From assembly GCF_002192455.1 (NCBI RefSeq), contig NZ_CP021744.1, positions 868,001 through 932,000 on the forward strand: DNA of 64,000 nucleotides, written 5' to 3'. Each line of letters starts with the position of its first letter. The stretch's first letter is position 1. Of this stretch, positions 9,148 to 17,384 are shown piece after piece. The position numbers were made by a program, and so were the translations under genes. The notes beneath the pieces were generated by a model, which worked only from the letters and a program-made list of their open reading frames with translations, was not told the origin of the DNA and did no database searches. This DNA is from Streptomyces albireticuli. Lineage in GTDB: Bacteria > Actinomycetota > Actinomycetes > Streptomycetales > Streptomycetaceae.

Positions 9148-10010
9148 GCCGCCTCCCGGGTGAAGTCGGCGACGGCCGCGCGGTAGTCGGCCTCGTCGCC
9201 GGAGAGGAAGCGGCCGGTGAACTCCCGCCAGGCCGCCGGGTCCGCGGCGGCCCGGGCATAGGCGGCCTGGAACGCCTCGTCGCGCTCGTAGTCGGGGGCG
9301 CAGGAGGTGAAGTGCGCGCCGCCCGGGGCCTCGATGACGCCGTTGACGCACGCGCGCCGCACCAGCAGCGTCTGCGGGCCGCCCAGCTCCGCGAAGGCGG
9401 CGCTGTCGACGACGCGTTCGCACGAGACGTACGCCTCCCGCGCGGCCTCGCAGAAGAGGTCGTCGAAGTACGGGTCCGGGCCCAGGTACTGGGCGTTGCC
9501 CCGGGCGTCCGCCCGGTTGAGGTGGACCAGCGCGGCGTCCAGTGTCAGCGCGGGCACGGCGACGAGCTCCTCGCCGTCCTCGTAGGGCGAGACGACCGTC
9601 CGCAGCTCGGGCCAGGCCGTCATCACGTCCGAGCCGAGCCCGGCCCGGACGGGCAGGAACGGCAGCCGGTGGGCGGCGGCCGTCAGCCCCCACATGAACA
9701 TCGCCTCGTCCAGCTCGGTGAGTTCGAGCTCGCCGCGCTGGCGGGCGGCCCGGAAGTGCGGCTCCAGGGGGATGGAGTCCAAGGTGGTGAAGGCCGCGAC
9801 GAGCCTGCGTACGCGGCCGGCCGCGGCCAGCAGGCCGACGTCCGGGCCGCCGTAGGAGACCACGGTGAGATCGGTGACGTCCGAGCGCAGCAGGGCCCGT
9901 ACCAGGGCCATGGGTTTGCGCCGGGAGCCCCAGCCGCCGATGCCGATCGTCATGCCGCTCTCCAGGCGGGACACGGCCTCGTCGGCGGTCATCCGTTTGT
10001 CGGCGGTCAT
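9144..10010 (-). CDS. ipdA: IpdA, alpha subunit of the COCHEA-CoA ring hydrolase
   Basis: 288 residues. CoA-transferase alpha-subunit fold, with MTIGIGGWGSRRKPMALVRALL at residues 20-41 and GLGSDVMTAWPEL, LVHLNRADARGNAQ and YVSCERVVD further on. I use the ATG at 10010, preceded by AGGAGG seven bases away; a second in-frame ATG lies 18 bases on because the N-terminus carries a small duplication (MTADKRMTADE). The ATG overlaps the echA20 stop. With IpdB it opens steroid ring C as its CoA thioester in HIP degradation. Confidence 0.9.
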   Translation of the reverse strand: MTADKRMTADEAVSRLESGMTIGIGGWGSRRKPMALVRALLRSDVTDLTVVSYGGPDVGLLAAAGRVRRLVAAFTTLDSIPLEPHFRAARQRGELELTELDEAMFMWGLTAAAHRLPFLPVRAGLGSDVMTAWPELRTVVSPYEDGEELVAVPALTLDAALVHLNRADARGNAQYLGPDPYFDDLFCEAAREAYVSCERVVDSAAFAELGGPQTLLVRRACVNGVIEAPGGAHFTSCAPDYERDEAFQAAYARAAADPAAWREFTGRFLSGDEADYRAAVADFTREAA

Positions 10011-10780
10011 GCGCGGTCCTCCTCGGTGGGCCGTTCGGCGGAGCCGGGCGCGAAGGTCTCGCGGAGGCGGTCGGCGACGCCGCTGAGGTTCGCCTCGAAG
10101 GTGAAGCCCTGCTCGTAGCGGTAGGAGCGGTGCACGTCGACGGGGTCGATGCCGTTGAGGGCGGCCTTGGCCAGCCGCAGCAGCGAGCCGTCCTTGGCCG
10201 CGATCTCCCGCGCCAGCGCCAGGGCGGCCGCGGGCAGTTCGCCGCGCGGCACCACCCGCCACACGGAGCCGTGGCCGTGCAGCTCCCGCGCGGTGACCGT
10301 GCGGGAGGTGTAGTACAGGGTGCGCATCAGGTGCTGCGGGACGAGCCGGGACAGGTGGGTGGCGGCGCCGAGGGCGCCCCGGTCCAGCTCGGGCAGGCCG
10401 AACACGGCGTCGTCGGAGGCGATGACGGCGTCGGCGTTGCCGGCGAGGCCCACGCCGCCGCCCAGGCAGAAGCCGTGCACGGCGGCGACGACCGGCACCG
10501 GGCAGTCGTAGACGGCCGAGAAGGCGGCGGCGCAGCCGTGGTTGGCGCCGAGCAGGGCCGTGTGGCCGGGGGTGCTCCGCAGCTCCTTGATGTCGACGCC
10601 GGCGTTGAAGCCGCGCCCGGCGGCGGCCAGGACGACGCAGCGGACGCCGGGGTCGGCGCCCGTGGCGCGGAAGGCGTCGGCCAGTTCGTACCAGCCGTGC
10701 ACGGGAAGGGCGTTGACGGGCGGGAAGTCCACGGTGACGACGGCGACGCCCGGTTCGGGCCGGGAGGTGGAGACACCCAT
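10007..10780 (-). CDS. echA20: EchA20-like enoyl-CoA hydratase family ring-D hydrolase
   Basis: 257 residues of the crotonase superfamily: FPPVNALP, then the oxyanion-hole block AGRGFNAGVDIKEL near 60 and VHGFCLGGGVGLAGNADAV near 110. In mycobacteria EchA20 hydrolyses ring D of HIEC-CoA, the step immediately before IpdAB. Being directly upstream of, and overlapping, ipdA makes this the matching gene rather than a generic hydratase. First gene of the four-gene minus-strand operon; its promoter region, shared with the divergent SDR gene, contains a KstR2-type operator at 10802-10819. Confidence 0.85.
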   Translation of the reverse strand: MGVSTSRPEPGVAVVTVDFPPVNALPVHGWYELADAFRATGADPGVRCVVLAAAGRGFNAGVDIKELRSTPGHTALLGANHGCAAAFSAVYDCPVPVVAAVHGFCLGGGVGLAGNADAVIASDDAVFGLPELDRGALGAATHLSRLVPQHLMRTLYYTSRTVTARELHGHGSVWRVVPRGELPAAALALAREIAAKDGSLLRLAKAALNGIDPVDVHRSYRYEQGFTFEANLSGVADRLRETFAPGSAERPTEEDRA

Positions 10781-10801
10781 CAGGGGATCAGCTACCTTTC
10801 C

Positions 10802-10819
10802 ACCAAACGTTTGTTAGGT
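10802..10819. promoter_or_regulatory. KstR2-type operator 1 (echA20 operon / SDR genes)
   Basis: ACCAAACGTTTGTTAGGT, with the perfect 10-bp palindrome CAAACGTTTG at its heart. It lies in the 82-bp divergent gap between echA20 and the first SDR gene. It matches the sites at 18241 and 21420 and resembles the mycobacterial KstR2 motif AnCAAGnnCTTGnT at all but two fixed positions. Confidence 0.75.
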
Positions 10820-10862
10820 GTTCGACGGTAGCAGCGGACCGGTCCCCACGGGAGGTGCCCGT

Positions 10863-11654
10863 ATGGCCACAGCTCACCGCCCCCACGGCCCGGACGACCG
10901 GGTCGTGCTCGTCACCGGCGGGACGCGCGGTGTCGGCGCGGGCATCGCCCGGGCCTTCCTGCGCACCGGCGCGCGCGTCGTCGTCTGCGCCCGCAGACCG
11001 CCCGGGCGGCCGGTCGCGGCGGACGGGCGCACCGCCCGCTTCCTCCCCGCCGACCTGCGGGAGCAGGCCGCCGTGGAGGGCCTGCTCGCCACCGTCGCGG
11101 AGGGGTACGGGCGCCTGGACGTCCTGGTCAACAACGCGGGCGGGACACCGTACCGGCCCCTGGGCGCGGCGGACGCGGCGGGCCACGCGAAGGTCCTCGC
11201 CCTCAACCTCACCGCCCCGCTGACCGTCTCCCTCGCCGCGTACGGGCTCCTGCGCGCGGCACCGGACGGCGGCTGCGTCCTGATGACCGGCAGCGTGAGC
11301 GGGGCCCGGCCCTCCCCGGGCACCGCCGCCTACGGCGCCGCCAAGGCCGGGCTGGAGCACCTCGCCCGCACCATGGCCGTCGAATGGGCCCCGGAGGTGC
11401 GGGTGAACACCCTCGTGCTCGGCATGGTGCGCACCGAGTCCGCCCACCTCCACTACGGGGACGCGGACGGGGTCGCCGCCGTCGCCCGCACCGTACCGGC
11501 GGGCCGTCTGGCCGAGCCCGACGAGATCGGCGACGCGGCCGTCTTCCTCGCCTCCGGCCGGGCCGCCTACATCACGGGCGCCGCTCTGCTCGTCCACGGC
11601 GGCGGGGAGCGCCCCGCGTTCCTGGCCGCCGCCCGAACCCACCACGAGGAGTGA
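10863..11654 (+). CDS. Short-chain dehydrogenase/reductase, steroid-locus type
   Basis: 263 residues from the ATG at 10863, which has GGAGGT six bases upstream; a GTG at 10818 would fall inside the operator and is less likely. Rossmann motif TGGTRGVG near residue 20, NNAGG near 95, and the catalytic serine followed by YGAAK near 160. In the mycobacterial KstR2 regulon two SDR genes sit divergent from echA20 in just this place (the Rv3549c/Rv3548c pair), so a role in oxidising a hydroxylated ring intermediate is inferred. Four bases separate it from the next SDR gene. Confidence 0.85.
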   Translation: MATAHRPHGPDDRVVLVTGGTRGVGAGIARAFLRTGARVVVCARRPPGRPVAADGRTARFLPADLREQAAVEGLLATVAEGYGRLDVLVNNAGGTPYRPLGAADAAGHAKVLALNLTAPLTVSLAAYGLLRAAPDGGCVLMTGSVSGARPSPGTAAYGAAKAGLEHLARTMAVEWAPEVRVNTLVLGMVRTESAHLHYGDADGVAAVARTVPAGRLAEPDEIGDAAVFLASGRAAYITGAALLVHGGGERPAFLAAARTHHEE

Positions 11655-11658
11655 AGAG

Positions 11659-12564
11659 ATGACCGGAATCTGCGCCGGACGCGTCGCCGCCGTCACCGGC
11701 GCCGGCCGCGGCCTGGGCCGGGCCCACGCCCTCGGGCTCGCCGCGGCGGGGGCGGCGGTCGTCGTCAACGACCTCGGCGTGGACCCCGGGGGCGAAGGCG
11801 GCGGGGCGGGCCCCGCGCGCCACGTCGCCGACGAGATCACCGCACGCGGCGGGCGGGCCGTCGCGCACGCCGGCGACATCGCCACCACCGAGGGCGCGGC
11901 CTCGCTCGTCGCCACCGCCCTGGACGCCTTCGGGCGGCTCGACGCGCTCGTCAACAACGCCGGCTTCCTGCGGGACCGGATGCTCGTCAACCTCGGCGAG
12001 GACGACTGGGACGCGGTCGTCCGCGTCCACCTCAAGGGCCACTTCCTTCCCCTGCGGCACGCCGCCGCCCACTGGCGCGCCGAGGCGAAGGCAGGCCGTA
12101 CGCCCGTCGCGCGGATCGTCAACACCACGTCGGGCGCGGGCCTGCTGGGCAGCGTCGGACAGGCCGGGTACGCCGCCGCCAAGGCCGGCGTCGTCGGCCT
12201 CACCCTCGTCGCCGCCGCCGAACTCGCCCGCTACGGCGTCCAGACCAACGCCGTCGCCCCGGCCGCCCGCACCCGGATGACGGAACGGGCCTTCCCCGGG
12301 ATGGCGGCGCCGGAGCGGGGCTTCGACGCCATGGCCCCGGAGAACGTGTCCCCCCTGGTGGTGTGGCTCGCCTCGGCGGCGTCGGCCGGGGTGAACGGCC
12401 GGGTGTTCGAGGCCGAGGGGGGACGCGTCACGGTCATGGAGGGCTGGAGCCCGGGCCCCGCGGTGGAGCGGGCGGGACGATGGGAGGCGGGTGAACTGGG
12501 CGAGGAGGTGCGGGGGTTGCTGAAGGCGGCGCGTCCACCGGGTGCGGTGTACGGGGCGCAATGA
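11659..12564 (+). CDS. Short-chain dehydrogenase/reductase, long SDR of the steroid locus
   Basis: 301 residues, starting at an ATG with GAGGAG eight bases upstream. It has TGAGRGLGRAHAL, the VVNDLGVD block characteristic of SDRs related to the dehydrogenase part of peroxisomal multifunctional enzyme 2, NNAGFLRD, and YAAAKAG as the catalytic Tyr/Lys. Length and position match the mycobacterial Rv3548c-type protein of the KstR2 regulon. Likely oxidises a 3-hydroxyacyl-CoA or ring alcohol; the exact step is not known. It ends the plus-strand SDR pair, which shares operator 1 with echA20. Confidence 0.85.
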   Translation: MTGICAGRVAAVTGAGRGLGRAHALGLAAAGAAVVVNDLGVDPGGEGGGAGPARHVADEITARGGRAVAHAGDIATTEGAASLVATALDAFGRLDALVNNAGFLRDRMLVNLGEDDWDAVVRVHLKGHFLPLRHAAAHWRAEAKAGRTPVARIVNTTSGAGLLGSVGQAGYAAAKAGVVGLTLVAAAELARYGVQTNAVAPAARTRMTERAFPGMAAPERGFDAMAPENVSPLVVWLASAASAGVNGRVFEAEGGRVTVMEGWSPGPAVERAGRWEAGELGEEVRGLLKAARPPGAVYGAQ

Positions 12565-12621
12565 CTCCCCCGGAGCGTGCGAGCACGCGCGGGAACCCGC
12601 CCCCTCCCCCTTCTACGGGTT

Positions 12622-13293
12622 CTACGAGCCTTGCCGCCGGCGCACCATCTCGGTGATCCAGACGGGCGCGAACGGGGACGTGCAGCCCGGGGAGGCCGGG
12701 TAGTCCTTGAGCACCTCCAGGCGCTCGCCGATGGCGAGCGCACGGTCCCGGTACCCGGCGTGCTCGATGCCGATCACGGCCAGGCAGTGGTTCATCGCCC
12801 ACTGGAGACGGTCCGGAGCGTCCTTCATCTCCGCCTCGATGACATCGAGCAGTCCCGCGAGGTCGAGGCCCTCGGGCTTCTTCGCCACGCGTTCGGTGGT
12901 CAGCGCCCAGCCGGCGCTCGCGACCACCGGATCCGGATCGGCGGACCAGGCCAGACGCAGCTCTTCCGCGTGCGGGTTCTTCTTCACCACGTAATTCACG
13001 AGCCAGTCGTGCACCTTGGGGGTGCGCGCCTCGCGCAGCATGGCGTCCAGCTCGTCCCGCCCGAACGCCTTCGGACGGCAGATCAGGATCCCCAGCAGTC
13101 TCGCCGCGCTGTCGCCCGTCTCCCACAGCCGGCCCGCGAGCTCCTGCTGCGTCTTCAGCCGCTTCGCGAGCGCGCGCAGCGCGGTGAGGTTCACGCCGTG
13201 ATCGTCACCGTGCTTCTCGTTCACCGAGCGGGCCTTCGGGTCGTCGAGCCCCGCCAGTTCGGCCATCACCTCGGTCAGCGCCGTCCCGGCCAC
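12622..13293 (-). CDS. DNA alkylation repair protein (AlkD-like, HEAT-like repeats)
   Basis: 223 residues from a GTG with AGGAGG five bases upstream. The all-helical sequence with NEKHGDDHGVNLTALRALAKRLK, then WETGDSAARLLGILICRPK and VHDWLVNYVVKKNP, resembles the DNA-alkylation-repair (AlkD/AlkC) fold, whose members remove or shield alkylated bases using stacked helical repeats. It is transcribed against its neighbours and splits the steroid locus, so it is probably an unrelated insertion. Some homologues have no shown glycosylase activity; the repair role is inferred from family. Confidence 0.7.
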   Translation of the reverse strand: MAGTALTEVMAELAGLDDPKARSVNEKHGDDHGVNLTALRALAKRLKTQQELAGRLWETGDSAARLLGILICRPKAFGRDELDAMLREARTPKVHDWLVNYVVKKNPHAEELRLAWSADPDPVVASAGWALTTERVAKKPEGLDLAGLLDVIEAEMKDAPDRLQWAMNHCLAVIGIEHAGYRDRALAIGERLEVLKDYPASPGCTSPFAPVWITEMVRRRQGS

Positions 13294-13360
13294 CTCGGCC
13301 TCCTGTCGCTCACGTAGGGGATCCAGCCTATGCCGGACGCCGGCCTCCCGCCGTGGACGC

Positions 13361-13387
13361 CCGTACCGGCCGCGCCCACCGGTACGG
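13361..13387. promoter_or_regulatory. Inverted repeat in the divergent AlkD-like / dehydrogenase gap
   Basis: Perfect 9-bp arms CCGTACCGG (13361-13369) and CCGGTACGG (13379-13387) with a 9-base spacer, lying about midway in the 237-bp gap between the divergent AlkD-like and dehydrogenase genes. Its divergent setting favours an operator over a terminator. The rest of the gap shows no convincing gene. Confidence 0.4.
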
Positions 13388-13530
13388 AATCCCGGACATG
13401 CGGTCCTCCCGGACGTGTCGCAGGATGGAAGGGCATGCCCTCGAAGGGGTGACGCGCGGTCTCCCGTCCCCGTACGCCCCGCCCCGCCTCACCTGTGCCG
13501 ACAGTCCCGACCGAGCTCTCGGAGCGGACC

Positions 13531-14541
13531 ATGCGCGCTGCCGTATTGAAGGCCCCCGAAACGACACTCAGCCTTGAGGAACGCGAGACACCGGAGCCCG
13601 GAGCGGGTGAGGTCCTGGTCCGGGTCACCGCGTGCGGCATGTGCTTCTCCGAGGTCAATCTGGTGCACGGGCACTATCCGTTCGCCCGGTACCCGACGGT
13701 GCCCGGCCATGAGATCACCGGAGTCGTGGAGCGGCTCGGCCCGGGAGTGACCTGGCCCGAGCCGGGTACGCCCGTCGGCGCGCAGTTCCTGCACTCCTCG
13801 TGCGGGCACTGCTCCGCCTGCGCGCGGGGTGAGCCGATCCTGTGCCCGGGGAAGAAGGTCACCGGCATCGCCACCGACGGCGGCTACGCCGAGTACTTCC
13901 TGGCCAGGGAGGGGTTCGTCTCCCCGCTGCCGGACGGTCTGGACCCGGTGGCGGCGGCCCCCCTGATGTGTGCCGGGGTCACCGCGTTCAACGGGCTGCG
14001 GCGGGCCGGGGCGCGGCCCGGGCAGCGCGTGGCGGTGGTCGGCATCGGCGGGGTGGGCGGCATGGTCGTACGGCTCGCGGTCGCCATGGGGGCGCGGGTC
14101 GCCGCGCTCGCGCGGTCGCGCGACAGCGAGGGGCAGGCGCGCGGGATGGGCGCCGAGTTGTTCGTCGCCACCGAGGAGCAGGACCCGGCCGAGGCGCTGA
14201 AGGCGTGGGGCGGCGGCGCGGACCTGGTCGTCAACGCCGCGCCGAGCACCGACGCCGCCCTGGCCGCCTTCGGCGGGCTGGCGCCGGACGGCACCCTGCT
14301 GCTCCTCGGCTACGGCCCCGAGCCGCTGGCCGTGCCCACCCAGCCGCTGATCATGAACCGGCTGCGGGTGATGGGCTCGCCCTCCGGCTCGCCGCACGAC
14401 CTGCGGGACGCGCTCGACTTCGCGGCCGCGCACGGCATCCTGCCCACGGTCACGCCGATCGCCCTCGACGACGCGCCCGGTGTGCTGACCGCCATGGCCG
14501 ACGGCACCAGCCGCGGCCGCTCCGTGATCGTGTACGGGTGA
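13531..14541 (+). CDS. Zinc-dependent medium-chain alcohol dehydrogenase
   Basis: 336 residues from ATG 13531, which has GGAG six bases before it; a GTG 36 bases upstream is possible but has no clear ribosome site. Catalytic zinc ligands are visible as ACGMCFSEV (Cys38) and PGHE (His60, Glu61); the structural zinc is bound by Cys91, Cys94, Cys97 and Cys105 in CGHCSACARGEPILC. The cofactor site is VVGIGGVGGMVVRLA near 170. An NAD(P)-dependent alcohol/aldehyde oxidoreductase whose substrate is unknown. It lies inside the steroid locus together with the next SDR, without an operator of the KstR2 type nearby. Confidence 0.85.
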   Translation: MRAAVLKAPETTLSLEERETPEPGAGEVLVRVTACGMCFSEVNLVHGHYPFARYPTVPGHEITGVVERLGPGVTWPEPGTPVGAQFLHSSCGHCSACARGEPILCPGKKVTGIATDGGYAEYFLAREGFVSPLPDGLDPVAAAPLMCAGVTAFNGLRRAGARPGQRVAVVGIGGVGGMVVRLAVAMGARVAALARSRDSEGQARGMGAELFVATEEQDPAEALKAWGGGADLVVNAAPSTDAALAAFGGLAPDGTLLLLGYGPEPLAVPTQPLIMNRLRVMGSPSGSPHDLRDALDFAAAHGILPTVTPIALDDAPGVLTAMADGTSRGRSVIVYG

Positions 14542-14611
14542 GGCCCGCGGACCCCGTACGTCCGGCGCCCGCGGGCCTTACCGCCGTCGCCGGAAGAAGG
14601 GAAGGCAGCAG

Positions 14612-15511
14612 ATGTCCGTCGTCCTCATCACCGGCGCCGGCAGCGGATTCGGCGCCCTCACCGCCCGTACGCTCGCCGCGGCCGGGCACACCGTCTACGC
14701 CAGCATGCGCGATGTCGCCGCCCGCAACGCGGACCGCGCGAGGAGCCTGCTCGACTGGGCCCGGGAGAACTCCGCCGATCTGCGTGTCGTGGAGCTCGAC
14801 ACGGGCGACGAGGCCTCCGCCGCGGCGGCGGTCAAGACCGTCGTCGCCGAACAGGGCCGGCTCGACGTGCTCGTCAACAACGCGGGCATGCTGGTCATCG
14901 GCCCCACCGAGGCCTTCACCCCGGAGCAGGTCGCGCACTGCTTCGACGTCAACGTGATCGGCCATCTGCGGGTCAACCGGGCGGTGCTGCCGCGGATGCG
15001 GGAACAGGGCGGCGGTCTCGTCGTCTACGTCGGCTCGGTGACGTCCGAGATCACCAGCCCCTTCCAGGGCCCGTACGTCGCGGCCAAGGCGGCCGAGGAC
15101 CGGCTGGCGGAGACCACGTTCTACGAGAACTCCGCGTTCGGCATCGACTGCGTCATCGTCCAGCCGGGCGCCTACACCAGCGGCACCGACCACTTCGCCG
15201 GGGCGCGGCACCCGGAGGACACCGAGCGGGCCGCGGTCTACTCGGGCCTCCGGGAGCGGGTCGAGGCGCTCGCCTCCAGCCTGGACTCGCTGGCGCTGCC
15301 GGGGGCGCGCACGGATGTCGAGGAGGTGGCGGAGAGGATCCGCGACGTGATCGCCATGGAGCCGGGGACGCGTCCGGCGCGCGTCGTCGTGGACCCGCAG
15401 CACCACGGCGCGCAGGAGGTCAACGCCGTGCGCGCCGAACGGCAGCGGACGATGCTGCGCCGGATGGGCATGGAGGACGTCACCTCCGTGCGGGACCCCG
15501 GCCGGGCGTAG
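14612..15511 (+). CDS. Short-chain dehydrogenase/reductase
   Basis: 299 residues. TGAGSGFG at residues 7-14 binds the cofactor, NNAG is near 90, and YVAAKAAED gives the catalytic Tyr and Lys near 155; QPGAYTSG follows. It is a classical SDR related to the retinol-dehydrogenase-like group. Ribosome site GAAGG sits about ten bases before the ATG. Seventy bases downstream of the MDR dehydrogenase in the same direction, so probably co-transcribed. No specific substrate can be named. Confidence 0.85.
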   Translation: MSVVLITGAGSGFGALTARTLAAAGHTVYASMRDVAARNADRARSLLDWARENSADLRVVELDTGDEASAAAAVKTVVAEQGRLDVLVNNAGMLVIGPTEAFTPEQVAHCFDVNVIGHLRVNRAVLPRMREQGGGLVVYVGSVTSEITSPFQGPYVAAKAAEDRLAETTFYENSAFGIDCVIVQPGAYTSGTDHFAGARHPEDTERAAVYSGLRERVEALASSLDSLALPGARTDVEEVAERIRDVIAMEPGTRPARVVVDPQHHGAQEVNAVRAERQRTMLRRMGMEDVTSVRDPGRA

Positions 15512-15523
15512 CGGACCGCGGGG

Positions 15524-16681
15524 CTACAGCCGTTCGATGATCGTGACGTTCGCCTGGCCGCCGCCCTCGCACATCGTCTGGAGTCCGTACCGGCCGCCGG
15601 TCCGCTCCAGTTCGTGCAGCAGCGTCGTCATCAGCCGCGCCCCCGTCGCCCCCAGGGGGTGGCCCAGGGCGAGCGCGCCACCGTTGACGTTGGTCCTGTC
15701 CGGGTCGGCGCCGGTGTCCTTCAGCCAGGCGAGGACGACCGGGGCGAAGGCCTCGTTGATCTCGACGAGGTCGATGTCGTCCATGGTCAGGCCCGTCTTC
15801 TTGAGGGCGAGGACCGTGGCGGGGATGGGCGCCGTGAGCATCCGGAGGGGGTCGTCGCCGCGGACGGAGAGGTGGTGGACGCGGGCGCGCGGGGTCAGGC
15901 CGTGGTCGCGGAGGGCGCGGTCGCTCGCGAGGAGCAGGGCGGCTGCGCCGTCGGATATCTGGGAGGAGAGGGCCGCGGTGAGCCGGCCGCCCCCGGCGAG
16001 CGGCGGCAGGGCGGCCATCTTCTCCAGGGAGGTGTCCCGGCGGGGTCCTTCGTCGGCCGTGACCCGCCCGTAGGGGGCGAGTTCGCGGTCGAAGCGGCTC
16101 TCGTCGGCGGCGCGGACGGCACGCCGGTGGGAGCGGAGCGCGAACTCCTCCATGGCGGCGCGCGGGATCCCCCACTGCGCGGCGATCAGCTCGGCGCCGG
16201 CGAACTGGCTGACGGGCCGGTCCCCGTAGCGTGCCCGCCAGCCCGCCGAGCCGGCGAACGGGCCGTCGGTGAGCCCGAGCGGCTCGGTGGCCCGGCGGGT
16301 GGCGTAGGCGAGGGGGATCTGCGACATGTTCTGGGTGCCGCCCGCGACGACGAGGTCCTGGGTGCCGGACAGGACGCCCTGGGCGGCGAAGTGGACGGCC
16401 TGCTGGCCCGAGCCGCACTGCCGGTCGACGGTGACGCCGGGCACCTCCTCGGGGAGGCCCGCGGCCAGCCAGCTCGTCCGGGCGATGTCGCCGGCCTGGG
16501 GGCCGACCGTGTCGAGGCAGCCGAACACGACGTCCTCGACGGCGGCCGGGTCCACGCCCGTGCGTTCCATCAGGGCGCGCAGCACATGGGCGCCGAGGTC
16601 GGCGGGGTGGGCGGCGGCGAGTCCGCCGCCGCGCCGGCCGACGGGGGTGCGGACGGCTCCGACGATGTAGGCCTCGGGCAT
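15524..16681 (-). CDS. fadA6: Acetyl-CoA acyltransferase (thiolase), FadA6-like
   Basis: 385 residues, matching mycobacterial FadA6 (386). Thiolase motifs are all present: the acyl-enzyme cysteine in VDRQCGSG (Cys89), NEAFAP, GGALALGHPLGATGARL and the proton-transfer cysteine in MCEGGG. ATG at 16681 has GGAGGAG eight bases upstream. FadA6 cleaves the beta-keto acyl-CoA produced after ring C opening in HIP catabolism. The order ipdF-kstR2-fadA6 on one strand is the same as in mycobacteria, which is the main support for this symbol over a generic thiolase. Confidence 0.87.
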   Translation of the reverse strand: MPEAYIVGAVRTPVGRRGGGLAAAHPADLGAHVLRALMERTGVDPAAVEDVVFGCLDTVGPQAGDIARTSWLAAGLPEEVPGVTVDRQCGSGQQAVHFAAQGVLSGTQDLVVAGGTQNMSQIPLAYATRRATEPLGLTDGPFAGSAGWRARYGDRPVSQFAGAELIAAQWGIPRAAMEEFALRSHRRAVRAADESRFDRELAPYGRVTADEGPRRDTSLEKMAALPPLAGGGRLTAALSSQISDGAAALLLASDRALRDHGLTPRARVHHLSVRGDDPLRMLTAPIPATVLALKKTGLTMDDIDLVEINEAFAPVVLAWLKDTGADPDRTNVNGGALALGHPLGATGARLMTTLLHELERTGGRYGLQTMCEGGGQANVTIIERL

Positions 16682-16700
16682 GGCTGCGGCTCCTCCGGGG

Positions 16701-17378
16701 TCAGGTCCGGACGGCGATGCCGTCCAGGACCATGGACAGGTACTGGCGGGCGATCTCCTCGGGGCGGTGCCGGCCTCCCGGCCGGTACCAGGACGCGGCG
16801 ACCCAGACGGTGTCGCGGACGAAGCGGTAGGTGAGCCGGGCGTCGAGGTCGGCGCGGAAGGCGCCGTCGGCCACGCCGCGCTCCAGCGTGCCGAGCCACA
16901 GCTTCTCGAACCTGCGCTGGGACGCGGCGAGATAGGCGAAGCGGGGCTGCGCGGCGAGGTGCCGGGACTCCTTCTGGTAGATGGCGACGGCGGGCCGGTG
17001 CCGGTCGATCTCCCGGAAGGACTCGGTGACGAGCGCTTCGAGGGTCTCGCGGGGGCCGTGGCCGGCGGCCAGCACGGCGTCGTAGCCGGCCCACAGCTCG
17101 TCGAGGAAGGTGGCGAGGATCTCGTCGAGCATCGACTCCTTGGAGTCGAAGTGGTAGTAGAGGCTTCCGGCGAGGAGTCCGGCCTCGTCGGCGATCCTGC
17201 GGACGGTGGTGGCGTTGTAGCCCTGTGCGGCGAACACCTCGGCGGCGGTGGCGAGGAGTTCACGGCGTCGGGCGGGAGCGGGGCCGGCGGCCTTGCTGTG
17301 CGCGGCCTTGCTGTCGTCGGTCTTGCTGTTCGTCGGCACCCGGTCATTGTCGGCCATGCGCGGGCCGGTGGGAGGCAT
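16701..17378 (-). CDS. kstR2: KstR2-like TetR repressor of steroid ring catabolism
   Basis: 225 residues. N-terminal helix-turn-helix: AAEVFAAQGYNATTVRRIADEAGLLAGSL then YYHFDSKESMLDEIL. The ligand domain keeps the stretch IYQKESRHLAAQPRF and, near the end, RDTVWVAASWYRPGG, which I recognise from mycobacterial KstR2. KstR2 represses the HIP regulon and is released by HIP-CoA. It lies between ipdF (6 bases) and fadA6 (19 bases). Neither ATG (17378, 17357) has a good ribosome site, so the start is uncertain. The three similar operators nearby are its presumed targets. Confidence 0.9.
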   Translation of the reverse strand: MPPTGPRMADNDRVPTNSKTDDSKAAHSKAAGPAPARRRELLATAAEVFAAQGYNATTVRRIADEAGLLAGSLYYHFDSKESMLDEILATFLDELWAGYDAVLAAGHGPRETLEALVTESFREIDRHRPAVAIYQKESRHLAAQPRFAYLAASQRRFEKLWLGTLERGVADGAFRADLDARLTYRFVRDTVWVAASWYRPGGRHRPEEIARQYLSMVLDGIAVRT

Positions 17379-17384
17379 CCGCGG

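Noticed and set aside
10818..10862. Upstream GTG start for the first SDR gene
   Set aside because: It would lie within the operator; the ATG at 10863 has an excellent GGAGGT ribosome site.
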